Shown here in pieces: positions 24,004 to 36,041 of a DNA stretch of 64,000 nt. Source of the stretch: Hymenolepis diminuta (taxonomy: Eukaryota > Platyhelminthes > Cestoda > Cyclophyllidea > Hymenolepididae). Below the pieces are notes generated by a model, which had not been told where the DNA came from, searched no databases, and saw only the letters and a program-made list of their open reading frames with translations. Every line of letters begins with the position of its first letter. Positions within the stretch are counted from its first letter, which is position 1. The stretch covers positions 1,091,379-1,155,378 of the forward strand of contig CAADRB010000034.1 of the NCBI GenBank assembly GCA_900708905.1. The letters run 5' to 3'. The translations under genes were made by a program, and so were the position numbers.

Positions 24004-25352
24004 CAGTAGATTTGCACTTAAATATGACTTATTTCTACCTATATGTAACATCTCATATGTTAACCTCAATGTCAGATAAGTAGACCATTTTGCTCTAGAT
24101 AAAAATCAATAATCAACTTGTGCTTGTGATAGATGAACACACAGTTTCACTGAGAAGCACTAATTTTTGCTAGCAGTAAGTGTACAGTTAGGTGGTAACA
24201 CAGCTTTGAATTGAGGAAAAGCCTTTTGATAAAATAATGCACAGATTTTTACTTATGACTTTAAATTAAACTGACTTTTCACTGAAAAAATTCGGTGAAT
24301 AATCAATGGCTAGAGTGAAAGAACGCTTATGTGCACTGGTTTTCATAGAAATCGATGAAATACTGTGAGGTAAGTGTAAGATGTTAGTGCACAATTGCCA
24401 TTTTTGTAAAGTAGGGATTTCGAACGCATTCATTAATTTTCTCAGATGAGTTGAATCCATTTTCCTGATAGGAAATAAAATCTGAGGTGAATTCTCGATA
24501 ACTTTAACCCCACACGATATGGCGTTGACAATATCTCGGTCGATTTTTAAACAGACGTCATGAAATCTCACTGCCATTTCAAGTTATTGACAAGCTGTCT
24601 GTAAACAAACCGCCAATAATGACCAAATCAAAGGAATTGAATTACAAATTTTTAATTATCATATTCGATATTATGAGCAACATATTTGCCTTGTTAATGC
24701 TGAAGTACACTTGAAATTAACAGCTCTTTGAAACTCTTTTCAGATATCATTTTGTGTACTATGACAGCACCATCAAATAAAACTAAGTTCGGCCACATTT
24801 ACACTTTGTCGGAGATTAAAACAACTCTGAGCCCTGCGTGCTCTTTACATTTATTTAATTTCCGAACAACTAATAATAATAGACTTTGTTTTAAATTAAT
24901 TTTAGTTAGCAACTAAACGGGATGTGGAAGCAAATGGTTGATGATAGGATACACCATAATGGCTCTTTCCAATCTAAAATCCCCTACTTATTAGGAACAC
25001 CAAACTTCCTTCCCTATCATCCAGATACCAATTTATTATTCTCTTTAATGGCTTTCGCGACACCTACCCTAGCGCATCTAATCTCTCAAACACATTTCAA
25101 GAAACGAAAACTTCATCATCCCAGATTAGATACTTAAATTCAACCCTGAAACACAACAGCGCAATATGAGAGCGCATCTCAACACAACTAACATCTAAGG
25201 GGATCGAAATTTGAAATTAAGAGGAATGTATGGAAAGACATGTGATATAGTTGACAAACGAGTCTACTTTGCAGCAATTCGACGACAATCCCTTTGAGCC
25301 TCCTCAATTTCCGAATCCGGAGCATAAAGTTTGATGGCTTTCAGGGCCCAAT
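24004..25352 (+). repeat. 1349-bp direct repeat, copy 1 (derived copy)
   Basis: This segment matches 33924-35272 at a constant offset of 9920 bases without indels. The only difference I noticed by eye is A at 25326 against G at 35246. The flanks differ completely on both sides. Its right end stops in the middle of the terminal exon of an RMDN-like gene (stop at 25264-25266 on the minus strand). The gene itself is intact only at the other copy, so this copy is the derived one. Short open frames inside it (e.g. 103 codons at 24266-24577, minus) are identical in both copies simply because the duplication is recent; I do not call them genes. Confidence 0.9.
25264..25352 (-). pseudogene. Truncated terminal exon of an RMDN-like gene
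   Basis: The last ~29 codons and the stop of the RMDN-like gene at 35184-36041, carried along in the 1349-bp duplication and cut at the duplication breakpoint. There is no upstream exon, so it cannot encode a protein of the family. Confidence 0.85.
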
Positions 25353-26838
25353 TTTGGCCACCAAATGATCACACTCAATTCGACCACGGATATAAATAAA
25401 GTCTATTGTGTTCATCACGAAATTTATGTGAATTTTGTCGATCAGGTTCCTTCAAGACCTTCAACGCACTTCCATCTATTACGTCCTGGGCCCTTTACTA
25501 AGTGGCTGATATTCGAGAGGCAGAGACAAGTCAGCCCAAGTGAGGAGGCTAATTTTGACCAACCACGCAGCGTTAAACCTACGCTAAGGATTTGGTCCTG
25601 TTTATTAGAACACGTAGGTAATATGAAATGGGTGATCAATTATCAATGGGTGCTGGGAAAAGCAGGGAATTAGTTAGCAAAGTCTTGAGAAGAGGAGGCA
25701 AAGCGTAGGAACGCACAAATCCGAAGGAACTGAGTCTGGCTATCCATCAATATATCACCGAGCTATCATTACAAAAAATGGAATAAATGGATTCTAAGGG
25801 GCTCGTTTAAATAATAATAAGTTGTTCTTCTTTAGCAGATAGCCAATTCATTAAAGGATTGAGTGGCTACATTATTCCCACCTTTGAAGTTGCGGAAAAT
25901 GTTTTTCTTATCAATCATATTCAAGTAAATGATTTATTCAGCAAATTTAATTTGATACTCAATTAAGTTAGTTTTGGATCAAATTTTGCAAGTCAAATGG
26001 TGCTCCCTACAATAATGATCTTAAGCAGGACTAATCCATCGAATGATTAAGGCTCAGGATCATGCAGACGAATGGAAGGTGCATAATTATTAATTAAAAG
26101 TGAACATTCGCATTGTATTAAATGTGTTTATTTGTTTTCTCAAATAAATACTTATAAATATTTCATTAAATGAACAGATTAGCCTGATTTTTAATTTTAA
26201 TTGCAATAGGTGGGGCCGTAAAGAGCTTAAAGGAGCTGTTGAAGATTAATTGTTGTGAATTCTTCACATGTCCTTTTACTATAACTTTTCCTCAGCGAAA
26301 CAAATGACCTTTATTATCAATGCACATATAATACACATATCACAAAGTGAACCTATCTGATAGGTACCAAAATTCAATAAGCAGGTTTTTTGACATATCT
26401 GGACGTTATAATACGAAAGCTTACACAGAATGGTACAGCTGAATCGTAAGAAAGTAGGCTTTAAAGCATTCTCTATCTTATGAAAAATAAAACTGATCAC
26501 TAAAATCAAAATATTTAGATAAAATTTTAATTAGAAGCCTAAAATGATATTTTTCATTTAACTAGTTCTTATAATTTAGTGATTGGCAGATGTTCATAGA
26601 AAATTCAACTTTGACCTTTTAGTCATTGTTTAAGGTCTTAAATCTAGTTTTTTGAAAATTTATTAAAGATGACAACAATCAAAATTAACAGTGAGTTTAT
26701 CTTCTGAAAAAATAGACCATACCGAACGCTCATAAAAATTGGGAGAATGTTGGGAACTTCTTTCTACCATCAACAATTGCTATTACAGGGTTTAAGGAGA
26801 AAAGGTGTTTAGTAAATAGGTTCTCCCTCGGGCACTAT
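25353..26838. other. Unassigned intergenic DNA
   Basis: About 1.5 kb. Open frames on both strands at 25365-25673 overlap each other and match no family I know. AT-rich beyond 25.8 kb. Confidence 0.4.
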
Positions 26839-27126
26839 TGTTATGATTTGCTCTTCTCTGTAAGATAAGTAGCTGACTCTTAGATTCCCTAGAAATTGCA
26901 CTAGTTACAAATAAAACTCGATAAACCATAAAACAAAATGATCCAAACCACCTTACCGAAATAGGACGCACGTTTTCCCATCGACAAGTCCATTTACATT
27001 ATGCACTATTTACAACCGTAATGTAAATAAATTCGTTCTAATAAAAGGGAATTAGAAGGTGGAAAATAAAGGGCTTTATATATAAGAAATATCTTCGGGA
27101 AAAATATTATTTTCTTATATGTAGCA
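26839..27126 (+). mobile_element. LTR-like repeat, copy A
   Basis: About 288 bp starting TGTTATGATT and ending ATATGTAGCA, i.e. TG...CA. Collinear blocks are shared with the copies at 32291-32576 (-), 36920-37221 (+) and 54516-54805 (-). They include CTTAGATTCCCTAG, TTGCACTAGTTACAA, CGTAATGTAAATAAATTCGT and GGAAAATAAA. Copy C has a Gypsy gag relic right behind it, which marks the repeat as an LTR. No internal element region adjoins this copy, so it is probably a solo LTR. Confidence 0.65.
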
Positions 27127-27479
27127 ATTTTATCATAACTTGAGCTAATTCTCAATGCCGAATTAACGCTTGTCCCTTCAAAACGCTTAGCTACTAGTTG
27201 TCCTGAAATAGGACTCAGAACCACCGAATTGAATAAAACATGGAGAAGTAGGAGCGGGCGAATAAATTTATTATATCAGAGAACAACTTAAAGTAGCACT
27301 AGCGTAATTTCAACTAACAGTCCCAAAAAATCAACAAAAATGGCTGTAAAGAGGAAAGAGAAGGCAAACTTTATCGATAATCGAACTTTATATAATGATA
27401 TTCAGTTTCATCGGACAAATTGTGCACTGTATAAGGTTATTCATTAAATCGGAATAAACAATTTATTAATTAAGCGTTA

Positions 27480-27590
27480 TTTTTATTATAAAAAGGAAGA
27501 AAACACAAAATAAAATGTTTATATCGTTATGTAAAAAATATTTAATGAATTGCATACTTTATTTTCTCCTTAACACCTCTTTTTAAGCTG
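27480..27590 (-). repeat. Element-end repeat X, copy 1, just after the Gypsy pol relic
   Basis: Read on the minus strand, the last pol codons run into a purine-rich stretch and then a block with ATTTTGTGTTTTCTTCC. Similar blocks at 30437-30545 and 49700-49805 also follow a Gypsy-like terminal peptide or a purine tract. It is probably the pol/3' LTR junction of a Gypsy family. Confidence 0.45.
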
Positions 27591-30040
27591 CCCCCTCATT
27601 GTATACCATCAACCTCGGATTCATCTGAAATCTTCTGGGCTCTCGAAGATACCTTTTTGGGCAGCGTATCTGTTGACCTGAAGTCCTTTCTCGAGCCTTA
27701 TCCAACTTACTTGCTGAAAGTTTGAAAGCGTCAAACAAGGAGAAAAGTGGGGTTAATGCTGACGTTGATTTAGTTCCCACAACGTATGGGCTCAATTAAT
27801 TTCTATGCCTGATCCAAAGGGCACTATCTATCTAGATTTCATAGATGACTTTTCTCCGTTGTTTGATCACGGTTCCAGTCATCCAGGAAATAACGAGCAA
27901 ACACGGTATCATCGACTATAAACACACCTTTTCTATGACTTTCGCTGGCTCAAATGTCTAGTTCTTCGGTGTCATAGCACGATTGGTGATTCGAACTGCG
28001 ACGCACAGAACCGTTTTCCACTGTCTGACTCCGAAGTTTTTGGGAAACCACGTGTCGTGAAGATGCGGTCAAGGGCACAGCTGCAGCCTCTGAGCCATAC
28101 GGAAACATGTGAGATCACTGTTCCCATACCGTAACTTGAGCCATCTGCCGTGGTGATTATAAGCACATCGAAATTATAACGAGTCAGAAACATATCTGAT
28201 TGTCGCATGAATGCTCTTTGACAGTAAGCAGACCAGTTTCAAACAGTGTCATTCTGGAGGTGACGGTTCATACAAGGAAGATAGAAAACTACTGTAGTAA
28301 TTAATTAATCTCAGGAATGAACAAAGTGTTTGGGCATTGGTTGGAGAATTGATTAATTCAGGATCAGGACGGCGACCTTTCGAGTCTAAAACGATGTCAA
28401 GATATCATATGGATTTCTTTAAGAACGTTCACTTCTCTGGCTTCAGACGGAATCCGGAAATGCATTCAAGTATACATTTTATTCGCTCCTTGAGTTCTTC
28501 TTCCGTTCGCCCAAGTACTGTGATACCATCCACTAACCACATTGTCAATTATGTGTTGGAAGTTAGCGGAGGCTGTTTTCATTCCAAACTCAAGTCTAGT
28601 AAATTGATATAGACTCTGGCGTGTGTTGGCGGTCAGATACTCACGACATTCTAGTTCGACCTCGACTTGTAGATAAGCCTCTGACAAATCCAACTTCGCA
28701 AAATATGTGTCACCGTCGAGAGTTGCAAATATATTTTCAGCAGCAGGAAGACGATAGTGGTAATCCTCAGGAGCTGCATTCAGGCCTGTGGAGAAATCTG
28801 AACATAAACGAACACTGCCATTCTGTTTTTGTACAATGACAATTGGCGGGGCCCATTTGGAGTAGGATGCCGGTTTTGGGACACCAATTCTTTCAAGACG
28901 TAACGATTCTTCTTCTACGCTTTCTATAGCAGAAGAGGGAACTGCGTGCTTTGGACGGAAAACTGGTTTCTCATTTTCTTGACTGCCTCTGAAAATTGAA
29001 GAAAATAGTTTGATTATATTATGTTCATCTTCAGTTGTTCCGATATCACATTTCATTCTCATATCTGTTTTATTAACAAGTTCGCCGGAATTTTTTTGTT
29101 ATTTGTATTCCGATTTCTGACCTTCTTCGATCTGGTTTCTCATTCTGTCACCAAAGTGACATAATTTTTTGGCAAAGGAGTGGATGCTTTGCTTCAGCAG
29201 CTTCAGTTCGTCCAACCAACCGAAACCTACAAGATTTGGGTTAGTTTAATTTGTTACGAAACTTTTTGTAGTAAGTTGCTGATAACCTTAATGAACTTGA
29301 CAGTCAAGTTCATTTTTCAATTTCAAGGCGTCACCCGGAACTTTCGGGCAATTTGATGTATGCGTTTCAATACTGGACGGCCCGAGATTCTCCATGTCCT
29401 TCCTGTGATCAAAATGATGTCAGAGGCAGTATCCATTTGCAACCTCCTTATCATAAATCATCAAGTTTACATATTGTTGTCCGTTAAAATTTCTATCTTC
29501 AGAGGCTGAACTGACAACATTGAGATAATTAAAAGATCCAATAGGTCTTCTTTTTTGAATGAATCTTCCTATCGCACTAACAATTTCCTTCTTTATGCCC
29601 TTTCTTTCCGTAGACATTATAAATGTAATTTAATTGCTTGCTTTGATTATTCTGTGGATCCGGAAATAGACGTTCTTTGACAAAGACCACTCCAAAACTA
29701 AAAATTTGGAACAGTTTTTCGTAATAGCGGAAAAATTACAGAGCTCAAAGTAGTGCTGAAAGAGCAAGCATAGGTCATCTAGTCCACATCATGCTCTTTA
29801 GTGAAGGAAAGGCATCAGAAACATTTTCGCAATTCCGAAGACTCTTCATCAAACAAACTGGAGAAAATTGAGGCTATTTCATCAAATTTTAGATCCGAAG
29901 CTTATCTTGGATGGATAACACAACAGTCAAACTTTTACACCATCTGGGATATCAACGAAATCGTTTCGGAAAACTTGCTTGCATTTTTCAAACCAGTTAG
30001 ATCAACCTTGTTCTACTTCTGGGTCATTGTGGATTTGATT
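27583..30040 (-). mobile_element. Decayed Ty3/Gypsy retrotransposon body (gag to integrase)
   Basis: From high to low coordinates on the minus strand I see several pieces. A gag-like patch with stops lies at ~29810-30040. A retropepsin-type patch containing DTASDI lies near 29395-29520, reached only across a frameshift. Reverse transcriptase runs from 29062 to ~28290, with FRPK, APPIVIVQKQNGSVRLCSDF, FAKLDLSEAYLQVEV and LEFGMKTASANFQ. An RNase H patch (TADGSSYGMG) and an integrase patch (SDSGKRFC) are run together at 27972-28210. The polyprotein tail (REPRRFQMNPR) lies at 27583-27795. The YxDD-type catalytic motif of RT is absent, and frameshifts and stops separate the parts, so it is a dead element. 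No matching LTR pair in the same orientation brackets it. Confidence 0.85.
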
Positions 30041-30429
30041 GACTTGTAGAACCCGAGAATCTGCAGATGGTTTTAGTAAAGAAATGTTCAAGGTTTCAGT
30101 TTTCATGTTCATAAATTTAGAAAACCGCTCTTACAGTAACATAATGTTTTTCCGCTTTTTCTCCAGCAATAATTCGTGACGGCCCTGCGGTTTCTTCAGA
30201 AAAGTTCATTCTTTTTCGAGTTAAGTTCAAATTCATCAATATTCAATGATACTTCTATAAATATTCAGATAGAGTTTTTTAACCTTTCATCGCCAACTTT
30301 TACTATCTACAAGCCGAAATCTCAGTCAGAGAAGAAGAAAAATTACAAGTTCTCGTTGTTATAATGAACATTTATTACAGCTCAGATCGAACTATTTACT
30401 GTATAACGTAATTCATGTTGGTTCGCAGG

Positions 30430-30605
30430 AAAAATTTCCAATAATAATGGGAAGAAAATACAAAATAAATGTTAATTTCATCAAAGAAAACATTAATAGT
30501 TTTTTATAAATATATTTTCTTCTTGACAACTCCCTCTTCCTCGTAGAACTTCTTCTTCAGATTCGCTTGAAGTCCTTAGACTGATTCTGTATTCCTTCGT
30601 GGCGG
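30430..30605 (-). mobile_element. 3' terminal fragment of a second Gypsy element
   Basis: On the minus strand a short peptide ending (FYEEEGVVK) resembles the Gypsy polyprotein tail. It is followed by a purine-rich tract and repeat block X (TTTTGTATTTTCTTCCCATT). The same junction is seen after the pol relic at 27583 and at 49700-49860. Confidence 0.5.
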
Positions 30606-30719
30606 AAAATTCTATTTTCAGGAGAGTATTCAGAGGATTAATGTAGATTCAGTCCTCCCATTTGTAATTCCATCGGAGATTTTCCATCAAATTTTTGATG
30701 AACAGCTGTCACATCACAT

Positions 30720-31616
30720 CGTCACTGCTTTTGTTTGGAAAGTTAGAAATGAGCTGTTGAATGAAAGTGGTGGAGATGAATTGGCTACCACGAGGAAGAG
30801 AAAAGAACATTGTCAACTCTCTGCTCACTCACTCAGAAAAGTGCATGGCATGATGGACGAAAACCGCGAAAGTCAATGCGCGACATCTTGCCAAAGGCCT
30901 TCAAGTGTCTGAAGGAACAACAACATATAGGGAATGCTGTGTATTAAGACCTCCGATGCAAATCTCTTCCGTTCCTAGGCGAGGTCAGTTGATGTCGACA
31001 AAAACAAATCAAGAGAATCGTTTAATATGTGCAAAATGACTCCTAAAGAACTTAAAACACCCAGAAGAACAAGAGGGTCATTGGTTTTTCTCTGACGAAG
31101 AGAACTTCCACCAGGATGAAAAAATCACTCGAAGAGATGAGAGGTGGCTATGTGCGGACGGACCCCACTGAAGTTCTAGCAACCGTTATGCATGCGCACG
31201 AAATTTACACCAACAGTGATATTTTTCGGTATTGCTGTTGTTGTTAGCAGTGAATGGCACATCATGACTCATCCATTTTTCCACAGGGTCTTAAAGCCAA
31301 TGCGGATGCAGATGCCCATGTGGAGACTTCAAACCATTGTTAAGACGCCTTGAATAGACAGCGTAGTCAATGGAGGAAGACCCTATGTCATCCAACAAGA
31401 TTCGACTCCATCTCATAAAAGTCTCAAAACTCAGGATTATATGGAAGGCCGAGAATCTTCATCATCATGTCACACCAAATCCTCCTCTTTGATGGAAACA
31501 ATAGTCCGAGGAATGGAGGACATCAAAAATGACCACCTGATTTGATGAAAACTTGCAGTCAGTCGCTTTCGAATTCGAACTGAGTCTGTGGTGGAAGCCG
31601 AAGGAGGACATATAGA
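30720..31616 (+). mobile_element. Decayed mariner-type (Tc1/mariner superfamily) transposase
   Basis: Translated pieces in shifting frames follow the mariner transposase order: an HTH/linker patch, HWFFSDEENFHQDE (first catalytic Asp region), RWLCAD, TVMHAHE, HRVLKPM or QGLKANAD, a RPYVIQQDS-like second Asp region, KTQDY/AENLHHHVTPN, MEDIKNDHLI and a terminal VVEAEGGHIE followed by a TAG. Several stops and frameshifts, and a loss of about 70 residues after the HVTPN block, make it non-functional. Terminal inverted repeats were not recognisable. Confidence 0.8.
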
Positions 31617-32290
31617 ATAAAACCTAAGTTAATACTATGCTTATTTGTTTCGTTACAAGAAATTGTAAGTTTTAACCATTAACAGTTTCATTTTCTGGTT
31701 TTGTGAAAGTGCGTAAGGTGTCCTTGAATGCCTTACGCACCCCGTATATTTGGCTGCGGATGATGAATATAAAATATAACGACAATTTTTCGAAACATAA
31801 ATTCAAAGAAGAGTACAAATTCTGACAAAATGATTGAGAGCATTGCAATGCAATGATTGATTGCATCGTCCTGTTCACATTTCACATTTATGTGCAATAC
31901 AAAGATACACAAAAACATTTTCAAAATTTCATGTACATCACTTCAAAGGTTTACTACGCGAATAGCATTTAGCAACAGTCGCGATTACATTATTTGCCGA
32001 TGTATAGAGAGTGTACGGGAGATAAGATATTTACGTGTCTCTTGAATTTTCAAATGCACAATTTTCATTGCATCTTAAAGCAATGTAAAATGAAAGAATT
32101 TGAATATTGTGAATATATATATTGTCGACTTTTGCGGACCTCTTTTATGCACCTTGCTAAAACTCTGGATGCCAAATGTTTACCTGAACAGTTGGTGTAA
32201 CGACGCGAAAGAACCGATCAAGGTATTATTCCCATGTACCAACAGGACTTGATGGCTCCCGGTCGATCCCGCAACAAAAACGAACGAGTG
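31617..32290. other. Unassigned stretch with a 10-bp perfect hairpin
   Basis: Contains GTGCGTAAGG at 31709-31718 and its exact inverse at 31731-31740, with a 12-base loop. Otherwise no gene or repeat is recognised. Confidence 0.4.
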
Positions 32291-32576
32291 TGCAACATAT
32301 AAATAATATTTTTCCCAAAATAATTCTTAAATAGTAAATCCTTTATTTTCCACCTTTTAATTCCCCTTTATTCAAACAAATTTATTTACATTACGGTTGT
32401 AAATGGCGCATAATATTAATCGACCTTTCGATACGCGAACCTGCGTCTTGTGTTGACGTAGTGGTTTGGGTCTTTTTGTATTGTGGTGTTGTCGGGTCGT
32501 ACTTGTAACCAGTGCAATGTCTAAGGGAATTTAAGAGTCGGTTACGGTATCCTGCACAGAGGAGCAGATTGTAACA
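32291..32576 (-). mobile_element. LTR-like repeat, copy B
   Basis: Minus-strand copy, beginning TGTTACAATC and ending TATGTTGCA. It shares the collinear blocks listed for copy A, for example CTTAAATTCCCTTAGACATTG and CATTACGTT-type segments. No internal element sequence is recognisable directly behind it. Confidence 0.65.
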
Positions 32577-33923
32577 GTTGGTTCCAATCGTTTTCGAAGT
32601 ACCAAACAAACAATTTTAATGACTTAACACCTTTTCTCTCGGTTCACTTATTTTTATTTCAGTCAACCTCACAATTCTTTTCCTCTTTAAATCAAGCAAT
32701 GACCTCTCGATCACCTTCTTTTTTGAACTCAAATTTATCTGAGTTCATATATACTCAATCATTAGATAGTGAAATATATCTTACTTTGTCACGAACTTTT
32801 AACGCAAGTAGCTCTTTTTTCCACCATCCAAACAAACTAATTAAACTCGATTATTAGAGTTCATCCTGAATAAACTCCAGTGAAATCTGGTATATTAAGA
32901 TCGTGTTAGGTAATATAATCCTCATTTATTACTGCTAGAAGAAAACGTAATTGAAATGACTGACATATCATCTAAATGAATTAACTTGAATTCACTCAGG
33001 AAACAGGAGACAGATTCGGAAATTTGGATAATGGAACATCTAACAATGGACAATACCTAAGAAGTAATAAGCGTGCAAACTGAATCCAAAAATCAAGTTT
33101 TGTGAGACCCTATTGATATACGGGCTTTATTTTCTACGTCTACCTGATTCTCGTCCCTCCTCACATATTGGACTGACTTACTGATCCCTGTTTCAGATGC
33201 TTTTCCACAATAAAAAAATAAAATTTTTTGTCTTTCCGTGGGCAATAAACAAATAATGAAAGCGGAGATGCAAATTTCAGTTTATACTGGCTTAAAAACT
33301 TTACAGTGGTGCATTCACCCCGTTCGAGATGTTAGCTTTCTCCTGATATCAAACAAGATCGGTTTTGTCAGTAAAATGTGACAATGAAACTGCAAGTGAG
33401 TTCAAACCTTCGTTTGTGAAAATCGATTCAACTGTCTTCTAATCTTTTGGAAAATTATTCAACTGAAATTAACTTCTCAAGTATCCTGAGGTGAAAAAGT
33501 CCAAGAGCTGTCAGGAAATTTTAATTCCCAAGGGCGATTTCCTCAAATTTTACTTTCTTTCCCCTTTAATAAATATATTATTGAAAGTTTTGCATTTTTA
33601 CGTTCAGTTTATATTTTGATCTGAGCATTAACTGATGATCTGCCACCGATCATATAAAAACCCGATAGTGAATCCTCAATCTCAAAATAAGAGCGAATCA
33701 TCAGTTTGTTTTTAACGTCGTAAATGAATTTTGGGAGGCATTTTATGGCAATATGGCGGAAGTATTGATTCGATTGCGTGTGTCATCTACTCAATTGAGG
33801 TGCCAATCAAACCTGATGAAAAGGAATATTACGAGAATGCGGTAGATATTCATTCAGTATCGACAATGAAAGTAATTAAATTAAACATACATTCATGTTT
33901 TATGCTTAGTTATACAAAAGAAA
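32577..33923. other. Unassigned intergenic DNA
   Basis: About 1.3 kb, AT-rich. An open frame at 33731-33920 runs into the 1349-bp repeat but matches nothing I know. Confidence 0.4.
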
Positions 33924-35272
33924 CAGTAGATTTGCACTTAAATATGACTTATTTCTACCTATATGTAACATCTCATATGTTAACCTCAATGTCAGATAAG
34001 TAGACCATTTTGCTCTAGATAAAAATCAATAATCAACTTGTGCTTGTGATAGATGAACACACAGTTTCACTGAGAAGCACTAATTTTTGCTAGCAGTAAG
34101 TGTACAGTTAGGTGGTAACACAGCTTTGAATTGAGGAAAAGCCTTTTGATAAAATAATGCACAGATTTTTACTTATGACTTTAAATTAAACTGACTTTTC
34201 ACTGAAAAAATTCGGTGAATAATCAATGGCTAGAGTGAAAGAACGCTTATGTGCACTGGTTTTCATAGAAATCGATGAAATACTGTGAGGTAAGTGTAAG
34301 ATGTTAGTGCACAATTGCCATTTTTGTAAAGTAGGGATTTCGAACGCATTCATTAATTTTCTCAGATGAGTTGAATCCATTTTCCTGATAGGAAATAAAA
34401 TCTGAGGTGAATTCTCGATAACTTTAACCCCACACGATATGGCGTTGACAATATCTCGGTCGATTTTTAAACAGACGTCATGAAATCTCACTGCCATTTC
34501 AAGTTATTGACAAGCTGTCTGTAAACAAACCGCCAATAATGACCAAATCAAAGGAATTGAATTACAAATTTTTAATTATCATATTCGATATTATGAGCAA
34601 CATATTTGCCTTGTTAATGCTGAAGTACACTTGAAATTAACAGCTCTTTGAAACTCTTTTCAGATATCATTTTGTGTACTATGACAGCACCATCAAATAA
34701 AACTAAGTTCGGCCACATTTACACTTTGTCGGAGATTAAAACAACTCTGAGCCCTGCGTGCTCTTTACATTTATTTAATTTCCGAACAACTAATAATAAT
34801 AGACTTTGTTTTAAATTAATTTTAGTTAGCAACTAAACGGGATGTGGAAGCAAATGGTTGATGATAGGATACACCATAATGGCTCTTTCCAATCTAAAAT
34901 CCCCTACTTATTAGGAACACCAAACTTCCTTCCCTATCATCCAGATACCAATTTATTATTCTCTTTAATGGCTTTCGCGACACCTACCCTAGCGCATCTA
35001 ATCTCTCAAACACATTTCAAGAAACGAAAACTTCATCATCCCAGATTAGATACTTAAATTCAACCCTGAAACACAACAGCGCAATATGAGAGCGCATCTC
35101 AACACAACTAACATCTAAGGGGATCGAAATTTGAAATTAAGAGGAATGTATGGAAAGACATGTGATATAGTTGACAAACGAGTCTACTTTGCAGCAATTC
35201 GACGACAATCCCTTTGAGCCTCCTCAATTTCCGAATCCGGAGCATGAAGTTTGATGGCTTTCAGGGCCCAAT
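33924..35272 (+). repeat. 1349-bp direct repeat, copy 2 (parental copy)
   Basis: Near-identical partner of 24004-25352. This copy is continuous with the intact RMDN-like gene at 35184-36041, whose terminal exon it overlaps by ~89 bases. It is therefore the source copy. Confidence 0.9.
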
Positions 35273-36041
35273 CTTTGGCTTCTTGAGCACAACCTAACTT
35301 ATCATAGCACTGGGTGATTCGACAAAGAGTGAATATATGACCAGGTTCGACTAAATTACAGAGAAGTTACTAAAAATGTTTAATAGTACCTTGTTCAGCT
35401 TCCAAGAAGAATCGTAAAGCCTCGTCATATGAGGATTCTGGAGGTTCTCCAAAGAAAGTTTTTGCGATGACTCTTTCAAACCTATTCAATGCCGATACCT
35501 CGTAACACCAGGATCCGAGGCAATGCAGAGTGACATAATCGTGCTTATTAGCAGCATATCCTTTCTTAAAAGCGATCTATTAAGTAGGACCAAAGACATT
35601 TACATCAAAGTAACTTCGAATTTCATAACCCAACTTGATCTTGTTTTTGATACCTTCTTCGGCACATTTGACGTTCAACATGATTCCATACCACTAAAAT
35701 GGATACAAGTTCAAGAGAATAAAAATTTACTGTATTGCTAAGGCATTCATTGGGATACTGCTCCACTGCAGACTTCATTACATCTAAGCCAGTTTGAATC
35801 CACTTTTCTTTAGATTTCTTGTCTCCACGGCCTTTCGTTAAAACTAAAACAATGATTGAACTAATAAATTTATAATCCTACCAAGATACCGACAGGTTCT
35901 GGCTAGCCTCCACATAAGTTCCAACGACATTCCTTTAAAATCACCATCGTAGCGCACAAGTTTATCATAAATTTCTTCGAACTTTTCTTCGTCATCAAGT
36001 TTATCGATTTCTTCCACTAATTCAGATTCTGAAGATGACAT
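35184..36041 (-). CDS. RMDN1: RMDN-like TPR protein, copy a (intact)
   Basis: Exons from ATG 36041 downward: 35882-36041, 35731-35843, 35604-35693, 35390-35564, 35184-35350. Phases close, giving 234 residues. The family (regulator of microtubule dynamics 1-3, FAM82) has degenerate TPR helices. Human RMDN1 associates with microtubules and spindle poles, while RMDN3 tethers ER to mitochondria. Hallmarks seen are LMWRLARTCRYL, WYGIMLN, IKLGYEIRSYFD, LGSWCYEVS, the TFFGEPPESSYDEAL block (family: PPSSTYEKAL) and CYDKLG...AKDWALKAIK. No N-terminal membrane segment or coiled coil is visible, so it is a short soluble form. The symbol is at family level; orthology to RMDN1 rather than 2/3 is not resolved. 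The last exon is one piece, unlike the plus-strand copies. Confidence 0.88.

Noticed and set aside
24266..24577. 103-codon minus-strand frame present identically at 34186-34497
   Set aside because: Identity is explained by the recent 1349-bp duplication, not by coding constraint; no family resemblance or splice context.
25365..25673. Open frames on both strands at the same place
   Set aside because: Mutual overlap on opposite strands and no recognisable domain; likely chance.
26839..32576. LTR copies A and B as the LTR pair of the minus-strand Gypsy relic
   Set aside because: They lie in opposite orientation to each other, so they cannot be the two LTRs of one unrearranged element.
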